This document shows, one piece after another, positions 42,307 to 51,601 of a DNA stretch of 64,000 bases (position 1 is its first letter; the number at the start of each line of letters is the position of its first letter). The translations under genes and the position numbers were made by a program. The notes under the pieces are model-generated. The model was not told the DNA's origin. It saw only the letters and a list, made by a program, of their open reading frames with translations, and made no database searches. Location of the stretch: contig JBGAHD010000003.1 in the NCBI GenBank assembly GCA_044226395.1, forward strand, positions 1,029,135 through 1,093,134, read 5' to 3'. The DNA is from JBGAHD01 sp044226395. Its GTDB lineage: Bacteria > Pseudomonadota > Gammaproteobacteria > Xanthomonadales > Ahniellaceae.

Positions 42307-43086
42307 TCAGTAGCGCGCCGGCACCTTGTTGGCCGGGCCGCGCACGCGCTCGACGCCGAATTTCTTCTGCTTGAGCGGGGCGAGCGTGAGTTTTTCCTGC
42401 GGCACCCTGCGGTCGGGCAGTTGCTCGAGCAGGTGCGCGACCATGTTCAGGCGCGCGCTACGCTGGTCGTTGGCGTCGACGATGTACCAGGGCGAGGTCT
42501 CGGTGTGCGTGGCGCGCAGCATGGCGTCGCGGGCCTTGCCGTAGTCCTCGTACTTCTCGCGCGCGGCGATGTCGATGGGCGAGATCTTCCAGCGCTTGAC
42601 CGGGTCCTTCACGCGTTCGGCGAAGCGTTCTTCCTGCAGCTTCTGATCGACCGCGAACCAGTACTTGAACAGCAAGATCCCATCGCGAATCAACAAGTCC
42701 TCGAATACCGGGCAATCGAGCAAAAAGCGTTTGTACTCGGCCTCGCTGCAAAAGCCCATCACGTGCTCGACGCCGGCGCGGTTGTACCAGCTGCGATCAA
42801 ACAGAGTGATCTCGCCGGCGGCCGGCAAATGTTCGATGTAGCGCTGGAAATACCACTGCGAGCGCTCGCGATCGGAAGGCTTGGGTAGGGCCGCGACGCG
42901 GCAGAAACGCGGGTTGAGCACCTGGGTGAAGCAATTGATCGCGCCGCCCTTGCCGGCGGTGTCGCGGCCCTCGAACAGAATCACCAGGCGTTTGCCGGTG
43001 GACTGCAACCAGCGGTGCATCTCGCACAACTGCACTTGCAGCTTGTCCATGGCCTCCAGATAGGCCTTCTTCTTGAGCTTGCTCAT
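42307..43086 (-). CDS. ppk2: Polyphosphate kinase 2
   Basis: PPK2 uses polyphosphate to phosphorylate nucleoside diphosphates (or the reverse). The 259-residue protein has a single PPK2 domain with Walker A in F-E-G-R-D-T-A-G-K-G-G, lid residues near P-K-P-S-D-R-E-R-S-Q-W-Y-F-Q-R, and Walker B in L-F-D-R-S-W-Y-N-R-A-G. The size fits single-domain class I. The nucleotide preference cannot be read reliably. It stands alone. Confidence 0.93.
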   Translation of the reverse strand: MSKLKKKAYLEAMDKLQVQLCEMHRWLQSTGKRLVILFEGRDTAGKGGAINCFTQVLNPRFCRVAALPKPSDRERSQWYFQRYIEHLPAAGEITLFDRSWYNRAGVEHVMGFCSEAEYKRFLLDCPVFEDLLIRDGILLFKYWFAVDQKLQEERFAERVKDPVKRWKISPIDIAAREKYEDYGKARDAMLRATHTETSPWYIVDANDQRSARLNMVAHLLEQLPDRRVPQEKLTLAPLKQKKFGVERVRGPANKVPARY

Positions 43087-43126
43087 CGTCGTCCCCGCGG
43101 CTCGGATGGGACGATGGTAGCTGGCC

Positions 43127-43648
43127 CTAGCGTTCGTTCAAGCGCGGCTTGAGCGTGGCCAGGTTGCAAGGCCGCGTGCGCGCGTCCAGCTGGGCGCGGA
43201 TCAGTTGCTCCCAGGCGGTGCGGCACGCCGACGTGGAGCCCGGCAGGCAGAACACGAAGGTGCCATTGGCCAGGCCCGCGAAGGCGCGCGATTGCAGGGT
43301 CGAGGTGCCGATTTCCTGATAGGACAGGGCGCGGAACATCTCGCCGAAACCGGGCATGAGCTTGTCGAGCAAGGGCTCGATCGCCTCGGGCGTGCTGTCG
43401 CGGCCGGTGAAGCCGGTGCCGCCGGTGACCAGGATGCCGTCGATCGCGGCGTCGGCGATCCAGGCGGAGACGATCGCGCGAATGCGGTAGCGATCGTCGC
43501 GGGCGAGATCGCGCGCGGCCAGATGATGACCTTCCTGGGTCAGAGCGTCGACCAGGTACTGACCAGAGCTGTCATCGGCCAGGGTGCGCGTGTCCGAGAT
43601 CGTCAGCACGGCCAGGCGAAGCGGCAGGAAATCGCGTTGCGCGGTCAT
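43127..43648 (-). CDS. moaB: Molybdenum cofactor biosynthesis protein MoaB
   Basis: MoaB/MogA-type proteins adenylylate molybdopterin. The 173-residue protein has T-I-S-D-T-R near the start, G-G-T-G-F-T-G-R-D-S-T-P-E-A as the MPT-binding signature and F-C-L-P-G-S-T-S-A-C near the end. Its start lies seven bases after the SPINDLY-type gene stop, so it ends the hemA-prfA-SPINDLY-moaB operon. No other Mo cofactor genes are seen. Confidence 0.92.
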   Translation of the reverse strand: MTAQRDFLPLRLAVLTISDTRTLADDSSGQYLVDALTQEGHHLAARDLARDDRYRIRAIVSAWIADAAIDGILVTGGTGFTGRDSTPEAIEPLLDKLMPGFGEMFRALSYQEIGTSTLQSRAFAGLANGTFVFCLPGSTSACRTAWEQLIRAQLDARTRPCNLATLKPRLNER

Positions 43649-43655
43649 GGCGTCC

Positions 43656-45755
43656 TCAACTGGCGGCGAGATCGACATCGGCCGGCGCCAGGCCCTTGCG
43701 CGCGCGGCCAACCATGTGCGCGATGGCGCGCGCGAAATCGATGGCGAGCCGATCCATGTCGAACAACGGCGAACTGGCGCGTTGCGCGGCGACGCGCTCG
43801 CGCAGCGCGGCCAGCGCGCGCGTGTCGCGGCCCCAGCCGGTGGCGCGCGCGACATAAGTGTCGACGTCGTCGGCGATCAACTCCTCGAGCCCCATCGTCT
43901 TGAGCAACGAACCCGCCACGCGCGACGCGAACGTTTCGCCAGGCAAGGTCAGCACCGGCGCGCCGGCCCACAGCGCATCGCTCGCGGTGGTATGAGCGTT
44001 GTAAGGCCATGTGTCCAGGAACAGGTCTACGTGCGCGTACAAGGCCAGGTATTCGTCATGCGCGAGCTTGCGCTGAAAGATCAGGCGATCCGGCGCCACG
44101 CCCGCGGCGCCCGCGGCCGCGCGCAGATTCGCGCGCACGTGATCTTCGTCCTTGCCCAGCAGCAGCCACAGCACGCTGCCATCGACGTCGCGCAAGCAGC
44201 GCATCCACGCGCCAAAAGTCTCGGGCGAAATCTTGTACGAGTTGTTGAAGCTCGCGAACACCGTGCCTTTCGCCGGCAAGCCCAGCGACTCGCGCGACGG
44301 CGCCGCGCCGATGCGACGCGCGGTGTCGCTCGGTTGGAAGGCATGCGGCAGACGCACCAGAGATTCGCTGTAGCGCGCGCGTTGCGCCGGTGGCACCACG
44401 AAGGCATCGGCGATCAGGTAATCGATGAAGCTCGCGCCCGAAGTGCCCGGATAGGCGAGCCAATTCACCTGCAAGGGCGCCGGACGCAGCGCGAAGACTT
44501 CCGTCACCGCGCCGCCGCCATACCCGCGCAGATCGACCAGCACATCGATGCGCTGATCGTAGATGCGTCCGGCCATGGCCTCGTGGGGCAGGCCGTGCAG
44601 TTCATGGAACTCATCGAAGGCGCCGCGCAGACGCTGACGCATCGCGCCGCCATCGTCGGGCGTGGTGGCGAAGGCGATCGGCACGATCTCGCGATGATGC
44701 GCCAGTCGTTCGATCAATCGCGCGATCAACAGCGCGGTCGGATGATTGTTGAATCCCGACGACACGAAGCCCACGCGCGGCGCGCCGCCACTGAAGCCGC
44801 GCGGCGCCAGGGTCGAGCGACGACGCGCGGCCTCGGTGCGCGCGAGCTTGGCGCGCGCCCAACTGCTGGCGCAGCGCAGTTGCTCGGCGGGCGAGGCGGG
44901 TTCGGCGAGGAAGGAGAACGGCGTGATGCCTTCGGCATCGGCGCCGACGGCTTCGCGCAGGCGTTGCGACAAGGCGTCGAGGCCTTGCCATTCGCACAGT
45001 CGTCGCTTGAGAAAGACGAGTTGCGCCAGCGCGTCGTGAAGATGCGGCGCCAGCGCCACGGCTTGCTCGCAGGCGTGCGCGGCGCCGTGCCAGTCGCCGA
45101 TGTCGTCGAGCGCAATGGCGCGGTTGTACAGCGCCTCGGCGCGATCGGGCCCTTCGGCCGCGCGCGCGAAAGCTTCGGCGGCTTCGGCGTGACGACCGCG
45201 CGCGGCGAGCACATCGCCCAGCACGAAGGCGGTATGCACGTCGTCGGGCGCGGCGGCGACGGCGGCGTCGATCGCGCGCTGCGCGTCGTCGATCAGTCCG
45301 GCCGAGAGCATGATCGCGGCGATCTGACGCTCGGTGCGCGCGACATCGGCGCCGGCTTGCAAGGCCTGGCGCAAGGCGCCGACCGCTTCGTCATGGCGTC
45401 CGAGATTGTCGAAGGCCACGCCGAGCCCGATCCACGATTCGGTCGCGCGATCGTCGACCGTCAGCGCGCGTCGATAGGCTTGAACCGCGTGTTCCGATTG
45501 CCCGAGCGCGATGTAAAGCCGCCCCAGATCCTCCCACGCCGCGACCGAGCGACCGTCCAGCGACAGCGCGCGCATCAATCGCTTGAGCGCGGGCTCGAAC
45601 TCGCCGCGCAACAAGGCCACGCGGCCGGCCAGTTGCCATGCCGGCGAAAACGGCGGCTCGCTCGCGAGCCATTGCTGCGCGGCTTGTTCGGCGCGAGCCA
45701 ATTCGCCGCGCGCGATCCACTCGCGCAGGCGTTCGGCGGTGTCGGTGTCACTCAT
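43656..45755 (-). CDS. TPR protein with SPINDLY-type O-GlcNAc-transferase-like domain
   Basis: The 699-residue protein has TPR repeats in about residues 1-280 and a glycosyltransferase 41-like domain after that, with V-G-F-V-S-S-G-F-N-N-H-P, D-L-R-G-Y-G-G-G, A-Y-P-G-T-S-G-A-S-F-I-D-Y, then F-A-S-F-N-N-S-Y-K-I and A-H-T-T-A-S-D-A-L-W-A-G-A-P-V-L-T. In eukaryotes this domain attaches GlcNAc or fucose to Ser/Thr; bacterial targets are largely unknown. The start overlaps the prfA stop by one base (TGATG), so it is coupled to release factor 1. Confidence 0.9.
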   Translation of the reverse strand: MSDTDTAERLREWIARGELARAEQAAQQWLASEPPFSPAWQLAGRVALLRGEFEPALKRLMRALSLDGRSVAAWEDLGRLYIALGQSEHAVQAYRRALTVDDRATESWIGLGVAFDNLGRHDEAVGALRQALQAGADVARTERQIAAIMLSAGLIDDAQRAIDAAVAAAPDDVHTAFVLGDVLAARGRHAEAAEAFARAAEGPDRAEALYNRAIALDDIGDWHGAAHACEQAVALAPHLHDALAQLVFLKRRLCEWQGLDALSQRLREAVGADAEGITPFSFLAEPASPAEQLRCASSWARAKLARTEAARRRSTLAPRGFSGGAPRVGFVSSGFNNHPTALLIARLIERLAHHREIVPIAFATTPDDGGAMRQRLRGAFDEFHELHGLPHEAMAGRIYDQRIDVLVDLRGYGGGAVTEVFALRPAPLQVNWLAYPGTSGASFIDYLIADAFVVPPAQRARYSESLVRLPHAFQPSDTARRIGAAPSRESLGLPAKGTVFASFNNSYKISPETFGAWMRCLRDVDGSVLWLLLGKDEDHVRANLRAAAGAAGVAPDRLIFQRKLAHDEYLALYAHVDLFLDTWPYNAHTTASDALWAGAPVLTLPGETFASRVAGSLLKTMGLEELIADDVDTYVARATGWGRDTRALAALRERVAAQRASSPLFDMDRLAIDFARAIAHMVGRARKGLAPADVDLAAS

Positions 45756-46843
45756 CAGGCGTTGTCCGTCAGAACCTTGAGCTGATCGGCCTGATATTCG
45801 CGGATCAGCGGATCGATCACGGGATCGAGCTGGCCCTCGAGCACGGTGTCGAGCGAGTACAAGGTGAGATTGATGCGATGGTCGGTGACCCGGCCTTGCG
45901 GAAAATTGTACGTGCGAATGCGTTCGGAGCGATCGCCCGAGCCCACTTGCAAGCGACGCTCTTGCGCGGTCGCGGCTTCGGCCTTGATCCGTTGCTGCTC
46001 GGACAATTCGGCCTTGAGGCGCTTCATCGCCTTGTCGCGATTGGCGTGCTGCGAGCGTTCGGTCTGACACTCGACCACGAAGCCCGTGGGCAAGTGCGTG
46101 ATGCGGATCGCCGACTCGGTCTTGTTGACGTGCTGACCGCCCGCGCCGGAGGACCGGAACGTGTCGACCTTCAGATCGGCGGGATTGATCTCGATTTCGT
46201 CGAGATCGTCGGCTTCGGCGAGGATCGCAACCGTGCAGGCCGAGGTGTGAATGCGACCTTGCGCCTCGGTCTCGGGCACGCGCTGCACGCGATGCGCGCC
46301 GGATTCGAATTTCAAGCGCGAATACGCGCCTTGACCTTCGATGCGCGCGACCACTTTCTTGTAGCCGCCGTGCTCGCCAGCACTGGCGTCGAGCAATTCC
46401 ACGCGCCAGCCGTGGTTCTCGGCATAACGCGAATACATGCGAAACAGATCGCCGGCGAAGATCGCGGCTTCGTCGCCGCCGGTGCCGGCGCGCACTTCGA
46501 GAAAGATGTTGGCGTCGTCGCGCGGATCGCGCGGCAGCAGCAGCACTTGCAGTTGCGCGTCGAGGTCGGCGCGGCGCTGGTCGAGTTCGTCGATCTCGCT
46601 CTGGGCCAGCGCCTTCATCTCGGCATCCGCTTCGCCGAGCATGGCGCGCGCCGATTCGCGCGCGACGCCGGCCTCGTCATAGGCCTTGAGCGCGCGCGCC
46701 AGCGGCTCGAGCTGCGCGAATTCCTTCGACAGATTGCGAAAGCGCGTGTTGTCGGCGAGCACGCCGGGGTCGGCCAGGAGCAAGGCGACTTCCTGCTGAC
46801 GCTCGACCAGAGCGTCCAGTTTGCGGCGAATCGAAGGGGTCAT
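45755..46843 (-). CDS. prfA: Peptide chain release factor 1
   Basis: RF1 ends translation at UAA and UAG. The 362-residue length is standard. The catalytic G-G-Q lies in S-S-G-A-G-G-Q-H-V-N-K, and the anticodon-like region is P-E-T-E-A-Q-G-R-I-H-T-S. It overlaps hemA by four bases (ATGA), the classical hemA-prfA order. Unlike the usual downstream partner prmC, the next gene is a SPINDLY-type glycosyltransferase. The longer open frame upstream belongs to the hemA antisense. Confidence 0.97.
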   Translation of the reverse strand: MTPSIRRKLDALVERQQEVALLLADPGVLADNTRFRNLSKEFAQLEPLARALKAYDEAGVARESARAMLGEADAEMKALAQSEIDELDQRRADLDAQLQVLLLPRDPRDDANIFLEVRAGTGGDEAAIFAGDLFRMYSRYAENHGWRVELLDASAGEHGGYKKVVARIEGQGAYSRLKFESGAHRVQRVPETEAQGRIHTSACTVAILAEADDLDEIEINPADLKVDTFRSSGAGGQHVNKTESAIRITHLPTGFVVECQTERSQHANRDKAMKRLKAELSEQQRIKAEAATAQERRLQVGSGDRSERIRTYNFPQGRVTDHRINLTLYSLDTVLEGQLDPVIDPLIREYQADQLKVLTDNA

Positions 46844-48117
46844 GCGTCGTGGTCGTCGTCGCGCGCGGCGCCATCGCGATACAGGCGCGCGGCGGCTTGC
46901 AACAGATCGTGATCGCCGCGCAGCGCGGCGGCGCGCAGATTGACCGAAGGCGCGTGCAGCAGTTTGTTGGTGAGTGTGTTGGCGAGGTAATTCAGGGCCT
47001 CGTCGGCGGGCTTGCCGGCGGCGAGCATCTGACGCGCGCGCTCGAGCACGCGGTCGCGCTCGGTCTCGGCCGAATGACGCAGCTGACGCAAGGCGCCATG
47101 GCCGTTGAGCCCGCGCCACCAGGCCATGAAGTGCTCGACCTGCAGATCGATGATGGCCTCGGCCTCGCGCGCGGCCTCGCGGCGCGAGCGCAGGTTTTCC
47201 TCGATGACGCTGGCGAGATTGTCGACGGTGTAGAGAAACACATCGTCGAGTTCGGCCACGGCGGCTTCGACATCGCGCGGCACGGCCAGGTCGAGAAACA
47301 GCATGGGCTTGCGCTTGCGCGCCGTGATCGCGGCTTTCACATGCGCGGCGGTGACGATGGGATCGCGGCTCGCGGTCGAGGCGATGACGACGTCGGCATC
47401 GGCCAATCGACGCGGCAGGTCGGACAGTGGCAAGGCCTGGCCGCCGAAGCGCTCGGCCAGATTCTGCGCGTTTTCCAGCGTGCGATTGGCCACCATCAGG
47501 CGCCCGCAGCCGTGATCGGCCAGATGCCGCGCGACCAGTTCGATGGTGTCGCCCGCGCCGATCAGCAGCACGCTGTGCCGGCGCAGTTCGCCGAAGACTT
47601 GATTGGCCAGACGCACGGCGGCGAAGGCGACCGAGACCGGATTGGCGCCGATGCGCGTGTCGGTGCGCACGCGCTTGGCCACGGCGAAGGTGTTCTGGAA
47701 CAGCCGCTCGAGTTGCGCGCTCAAGGTGCCGCGCTCGCGCGCCAGGTGATAGGCCTCCTTGACCTGGCCCAGGATCTGCGGCTCGCCCAGGATCATCGAG
47801 TCCAGCCCGGTGGCGACGCGGAACAGATGCCGCACCACGCCTTCGCCTTCGTGCCGATAGAGGAACTCATCGAGCTTGTTCGCGCTCAGACCCTGGCTGG
47901 CATGGAGCCAACGGGCCGGGACGTCCTCGGCGCCGCTATCGACATGGCAATACAGCTCGGTGCGATTGCAGGTGGACACCAGCGCGGCTTCGCGCACCCC
48001 GGGCATCGCGCGCAGCTGATCGAGCGCCTCGAGTATGCCCTCGCGCGAAAAGGCCACCCGTTCGCGCAGGGCGACGGGGGCGGTCTGGTGATTCAAGCCG
48101 ATGGCGAGCAGCGTCAT
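46840..48117 (-). CDS. hemA: Glutamyl-tRNA reductase
   Basis: HemA reduces glutamyl-tRNA to glutamate-1-semialdehyde, the first committed step of tetrapyrrole synthesis. The active-site Cys lies in V-S-T-C-N-R-T-E-L-Y near residue 50; the NADPH domain has L-L-I-G-A-G-D-T-I-E, and a dimerisation helix closes the 425-residue protein. The start at 48117 opens M-T-L-L-A-I-G-L-N-H, the family N-terminus. It is the first gene of the operon and is divergent from the TPR lipoprotein gene, sharing a 99-base gap. Confidence 0.97.
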   Translation of the reverse strand: MTLLAIGLNHQTAPVALRERVAFSREGILEALDQLRAMPGVREAALVSTCNRTELYCHVDSGAEDVPARWLHASQGLSANKLDEFLYRHEGEGVVRHLFRVATGLDSMILGEPQILGQVKEAYHLARERGTLSAQLERLFQNTFAVAKRVRTDTRIGANPVSVAFAAVRLANQVFGELRRHSVLLIGAGDTIELVARHLADHGCGRLMVANRTLENAQNLAERFGGQALPLSDLPRRLADADVVIASTASRDPIVTAAHVKAAITARKRKPMLFLDLAVPRDVEAAVAELDDVFLYTVDNLASVIEENLRSRREAAREAEAIIDLQVEHFMAWWRGLNGHGALRQLRHSAETERDRVLERARQMLAAGKPADEALNYLANTLTNKLLHAPSVNLRAAALRGDHDLLQAAARLYRDGAARDDDHDA

Positions 48118-48216
48118 GACGGTAGGCGGAAATGCCGCTAGATTGTGCGGCCCCGGTCCCGGCTAATCAAGGAAGGCCTTGGTTTTCGCCCGGAACGACT
48201 ACGAGGAAGGCAAGAC

Positions 48217-49938
48217 ATGTTCGAGCTGCGAATGAGCCTGATCGCCCTGAGCCTAGTCCTGGCCGGTTGCGCCGCGACCCCGGCGCGTCAACCCGCCGCC
48301 GCGGCCCCCGGCGCCGAGGCCGCGCCCGAGGTCGTGCCCGGCGATCACGGCATGCCCGCGGCCAACGAGGAGGTGATGAGCGCGCTCATGGCCGCCGAAT
48401 TCGCCTGGCAGGACGGTCGCGCCGAATCCTCGGCCAAGCATTACGCCCGCGCCGCCGCGATCAGTCAGGACGCGCGCGTCGCCGAGCAGGCCACGCGCGT
48501 GGCCATCGTCGCGCAACGCTGGGATCTGGCTCAGGCCGGCGTCAAGCGCTGGCGCGAACTCGACGCCAAGACGCGCGCCACCACCCAGGCCGACGCGGCC
48601 ATCGCCCTGGGTCAGGGCAAGATCGACGAGGCGTATCGCCTGATCGTCGATCTGCTCGGCGACGATAACGAAGACACTCGCAAGCTCGGCGCCCAGGCCC
48701 TGCTGACCACGCGTCAACCCGAAGCCGCCGCGCAGGTGCTGCAGCGACTGATCGAGGCGCCGGTGGCCAATCGCGATGTCGATACCTTGATCCTGCTGTC
48801 GCAGATCGCTCAGCAGCAGAAACTCGACGCGCTTGCGCGCCAGCTCGCCGATCGCGGCATCAAGCGCTATCCCGATTCGGCCGACGCGCATGTGTGGCTC
48901 GGTCACGTGCTGCTGCGCGCCGAGGACAAGGCCGGCGCGCGCGCGGAAATGGAAAAGGCCACGCGCCTGGCGCCCGAGGACAAGGACATTCGCCTGACCT
49001 ATGCCGCCGTGCTCAACGACGCCGGCGAGGCCGCCGCCGCCGCGCGCAGTCTGGCCGAGTTCAAGCCCGACGACGATGTGCTGAGCGCGCGCGCCGCCTA
49101 TGCCGCGCGCACCGAGGACAAGGCCCTGATGCTCGAGGCCTACGAGGCCCTGCGCGCGATGCCCGAGCCGCATCCCGAGGCGCGCCTGGAACTGCTCGGC
49201 CAGATGGCCGAACTCACCGATCGCAAGGACGAGGCGCGTCAGTGGTACGCGCTGGTGCCGCGCGGCGAGCGCTATGTCGATTCGCAGATGCGCATCGCCG
49301 TGCTGCTCGACGACGCCGGCAAGCCCGACGCCGCGCGCGCGCAATTGCAGGCGCTGCGCGCCGAAGGCATCGAGGACGACAGCAAGCTCGCCGACACCTT
49401 CCTGCTCGAAGCCGAACTCGCCACGCGCGCGAAGAACGACAAGGCCGCGCTCGCGGCCTATGACGCGGGCCTCAAGGTCCTGCCCGACGAACGCCGCATG
49501 CTGTACGGACGCGCGCTGCTGCACGAGCAGGCCGATCGCATCGTCGAATCCGAGCGCGACCTGCGTCGCATCGTCGAACTCGATCCCGAGGACGCCGACG
49601 CGCTCAACGCCCTGGGTTACACCATCGTCGATCGCACCGATCGCTACGAGGAAGGTCGCGCCCTTATCGAGAAAGCCTTCGCCAAGAAGCCCGACGAGCC
49701 GGCGATCATCGACTCGATGGGCTGGGTGCACTATCGCCTGGGCAACTTCGACGAAGCGATCAAGCACCTCAAGCGCGCCTATGAATTGCAGCCCGACGCC
49801 GAGATCGCCGCGCACTATGGCGAGGTGTTGTGGAAGGCCGGGCGCAAGGACGAAGCGCGCGCGCTGTTCGATGCGGCGCTCAAGAAAGAGCCCGACAACG
49901 ACACGCTCAAGCGCACGCTCGAGCGCATCAAGCCGTGA
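48217..49938 (+). CDS. TPR-repeat lipoprotein
   Basis: The 573-residue protein begins with a lipobox L-V-L-A-G-C-A-A (lipidated Cys18) after a GAGGAAGG ribosome site, and then carries many TPR repeats, including Y-T-I-V-D-R-T-D-R-Y-E-E-G and I-I-D-S-M-G-W-V-H-Y-R-L-G-N near the end. The latter segment is typical of the Tol/Lol-linked TPR lipoproteins upstream of lolB. The lolB gene starts at its stop codon (GTGA), and both act at the outer membrane. The TPRs suggest a scaffold role. Confidence 0.85.
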   Translation: MFELRMSLIALSLVLAGCAATPARQPAAAAPGAEAAPEVVPGDHGMPAANEEVMSALMAAEFAWQDGRAESSAKHYARAAAISQDARVAEQATRVAIVAQRWDLAQAGVKRWRELDAKTRATTQADAAIALGQGKIDEAYRLIVDLLGDDNEDTRKLGAQALLTTRQPEAAAQVLQRLIEAPVANRDVDTLILLSQIAQQQKLDALARQLADRGIKRYPDSADAHVWLGHVLLRAEDKAGARAEMEKATRLAPEDKDIRLTYAAVLNDAGEAAAAARSLAEFKPDDDVLSARAAYAARTEDKALMLEAYEALRAMPEPHPEARLELLGQMAELTDRKDEARQWYALVPRGERYVDSQMRIAVLLDDAGKPDAARAQLQALRAEGIEDDSKLADTFLLEAELATRAKNDKAALAAYDAGLKVLPDERRMLYGRALLHEQADRIVESERDLRRIVELDPEDADALNALGYTIVDRTDRYEEGRALIEKAFAKKPDEPAIIDSMGWVHYRLGNFDEAIKHLKRAYELQPDAEIAAHYGEVLWKAGRKDEARALFDAALKKEPDNDTLKRTLERIKP

Positions 49939-50567
49939 GCTTTCGTCGCGCGCGCGCGCTGATCGTGCTGGGCTTGGTCGCGGGGCTTGGCGCATGCGCG
50001 GGCACGCGGCCGGTCGCGCGAGTCGACGCGCCCCTGCCGGCCGATCCGCGCGATGCCGCGCGCGTGGCCGCGGTCGCGGCCGACGCGCGCTGGCGCTTCG
50101 ACGGTCGCATCGCGGTGTCGGATGGCCAGGACAGTGGCAGTGGCCGCATTCGCTGGGATCAAGATGGCGCGTTCTATCTGATCGAAGTGCGCGCGCCGAT
50201 CAGCAATGACACGTGGCGCTTGTCGGGCGATGACGCGCAGGCGCAGCTCGATGGCGTCGGCGCGCAGCCGCTGCGCGATCGCGATCCGCAGGCCCTGCTC
50301 GAGCGCGAGCTCGGCTGGCATCTGCCCGTGTTGGCCGCGCGCGATTGGGTGCGTGGGCTGGCGCATGATCGTCTCGGCGCGCGCATCGAATACGACGACG
50401 ACGGTCTTCCGCGCCGCATGACCGAACTCGGCTGGACCGTCGAGTATCGCGGCTGGTACGAACCGGTCGCCGGCGCGCCGGCCTTGCCCAAGCGCGTGTT
50501 CGCCACGCGCTCGCCGTATCAGGTTCGCTTGGCGATTGCCGCCTGGGCCGAAGATGACGCGCGATGA
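49935..50567 (+). CDS. lolB: Outer-membrane lipoprotein receptor LolB
   Basis: LolB accepts lipoproteins from LolA and inserts them in the outer membrane. The 210-residue lipoprotein has a GTG start overlapping the upstream stop, a lipobox G-L-G-A-C-A-G, then W-R-F-D-G-R-I-A-V-S-D-G and the S-G-S-G-R-I-R-W beta segment. The C-terminal L-P-K-R-V-F-A-T and V-R-L-A-I-A-A-W fit the family. The next gene is ispE, as in other gammaproteobacteria; they overlap by 14 bases. Confidence 0.92.
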   Translation: MSFRRARALIVLGLVAGLGACAGTRPVARVDAPLPADPRDAARVAAVAADARWRFDGRIAVSDGQDSGSGRIRWDQDGAFYLIEVRAPISNDTWRLSGDDAQAQLDGVGAQPLRDRDPQALLERELGWHLPVLAARDWVRGLAHDRLGARIEYDDDGLPRRMTELGWTVEYRGWYEPVAGAPALPKRVFATRSPYQVRLAIAAWAEDDAR

Positions 50568-51438
50568 GGCGTTCACCGAGTGGCCCGCGCCGGCCAAGGT
50601 GAATCTGTTCCTGCAAGTGATCGGTCGTCGCGATGATGGCTATCACTGGCTCGAGACCGTGTTTCAACTGCTCGACTGGGGCGACACCGTGCGTCTGCGC
50701 GCGCGCGCCGACGGCGTGATCGCGCGCGTGAGCGATGATCCGCGCATTCCCGCCGACAGCGATCTGGTCGTGCGCGCCGCGCGCCTGTTGCGTGATCACT
50801 CCGGCACGCCGCTCGGCGCCGACATCGCCGTCGACAAGCGCATTCCGCTCGGCGGTGGCCTGGGCGGCGGCAGTTCGGACGCGGCCACGACCCTGGTCGG
50901 GCTGAACTTGATCTGGGGCCTGGGCCTGTCGCGAGAAGCGCTGGCGACGCTCGGCCTGCGCCTGGGCGCGGACGTGCCGGTGTTCGTGGCCGGGCACTCG
51001 GCGTTCGCCGAAGGCGTGGGTGAACGGCTCACGCCGATCAACCTGCCCGAACGCTGGTTTGTCGTTGTTGATCCGGGGGTTGCGGTCAGCACCGCGGCCA
51101 TATTCCAAGACCCGGATTTGACAAGGAATTCGAGTCCCACCACAATTTCGCGCTTCCTTGCGGGGCAATGGCCTGGCAACGATCTTCAGCCCGTGGTTTG
51201 CGCGCGTCACCTCGAGGTGGCTCGCGCGCTGGCCTGGCTGGCTCGTTGCGGCAACGCGCGGATGAGCGGAAGCGGAGCCTGCGTGTTCGCGGTCTTCGAC
51301 GATGTCGACGCGGCCAACGCCATTGCCTTGAGTTGTCCTTCGCCATGGCGCGCTTTCGTCGCGCGCGGCGTGGACAAATCGCCGCTGGAATTTCGTGCCA
51401 GGCAATGGCACGACCGGGCGAGTGGCGCGGCTACGTGA
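50554..51438 (+). CDS. ispE: 4-diphosphocytidyl-2-C-methyl-D-erythritol kinase
   Basis: IspE is a GHMP kinase of the MEP isoprenoid pathway. The 294-residue protein has P-A-P-A-K-V-N-L-F-L with the conserved Lys, the ATP loop P-L-G-G-G-L-G-G-G-S-S-D-A-A and a late M-S-G-S-G-A-C-V-F. The start is the ATG at 50554 inside lolB. From about 51060 to 51200 the base composition is lower in GC and lacks the CGCG runs of the rest, and a consensus-like promoter lies in that stretch. tRNA-Gln and prs follow. Confidence 0.95.
   Translation: MTRDEAFTEWPAPAKVNLFLQVIGRRDDGYHWLETVFQLLDWGDTVRLRARADGVIARVSDDPRIPADSDLVVRAARLLRDHSGTPLGADIAVDKRIPLGGGLGGGSSDAATTLVGLNLIWGLGLSREALATLGLRLGADVPVFVAGHSAFAEGVGERLTPINLPERWFVVVDPGVAVSTAAIFQDPDLTRNSSPTTISRFLAGQWPGNDLQPVVCARHLEVARALAWLARCGNARMSGSGACVFAVFDDVDAANAIALSCPSPWRAFVARGVDKSPLEFRARQWHDRASGAAT
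51118..51146 (+). promoter_or_regulatory. Candidate promoter inside ispE for tRNA-Gln/prs
   Basis: TTGACA at 51118-51123, then a 17-base spacer and CACAAT at 51141-51146, give a perfect -35 and a fair -10 in a local AT-rich patch of ispE. It would transcribe towards tRNA-Gln, about 330 bases on. No better promoter is visible just before the tRNA. Confidence 0.4.
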
Positions 51439-51474
51439 CGCGCGCCCGGCGCAAGATCGCTAACGCTTCACAGC

Positions 51475-51550
51475 TGGGTCGTCGCCAAGTCGGTAAGGCA
51501 CGGGATTTTGATTCCCGCATTCGTAGGTTCGAGTCCTACCGACCCAGCCA
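51475..51550 (+). tRNA. tRNA-Gln(TTG)
   Basis: A complete cloverleaf: acceptor TGGGTCG / CGACCCA, anticodon loop TTTTGAT with TTG, T-loop TTCGAGT, and encoded CCA at 51548-51550. It lies between ispE and prs, a conserved order. Confidence 0.97.
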
Positions 51551-51601
51551 TTTCCTTGGGCCGTAGTGTGAGCCGGGCAACGCCGGCGCGGGACCGAAGC
51601 C

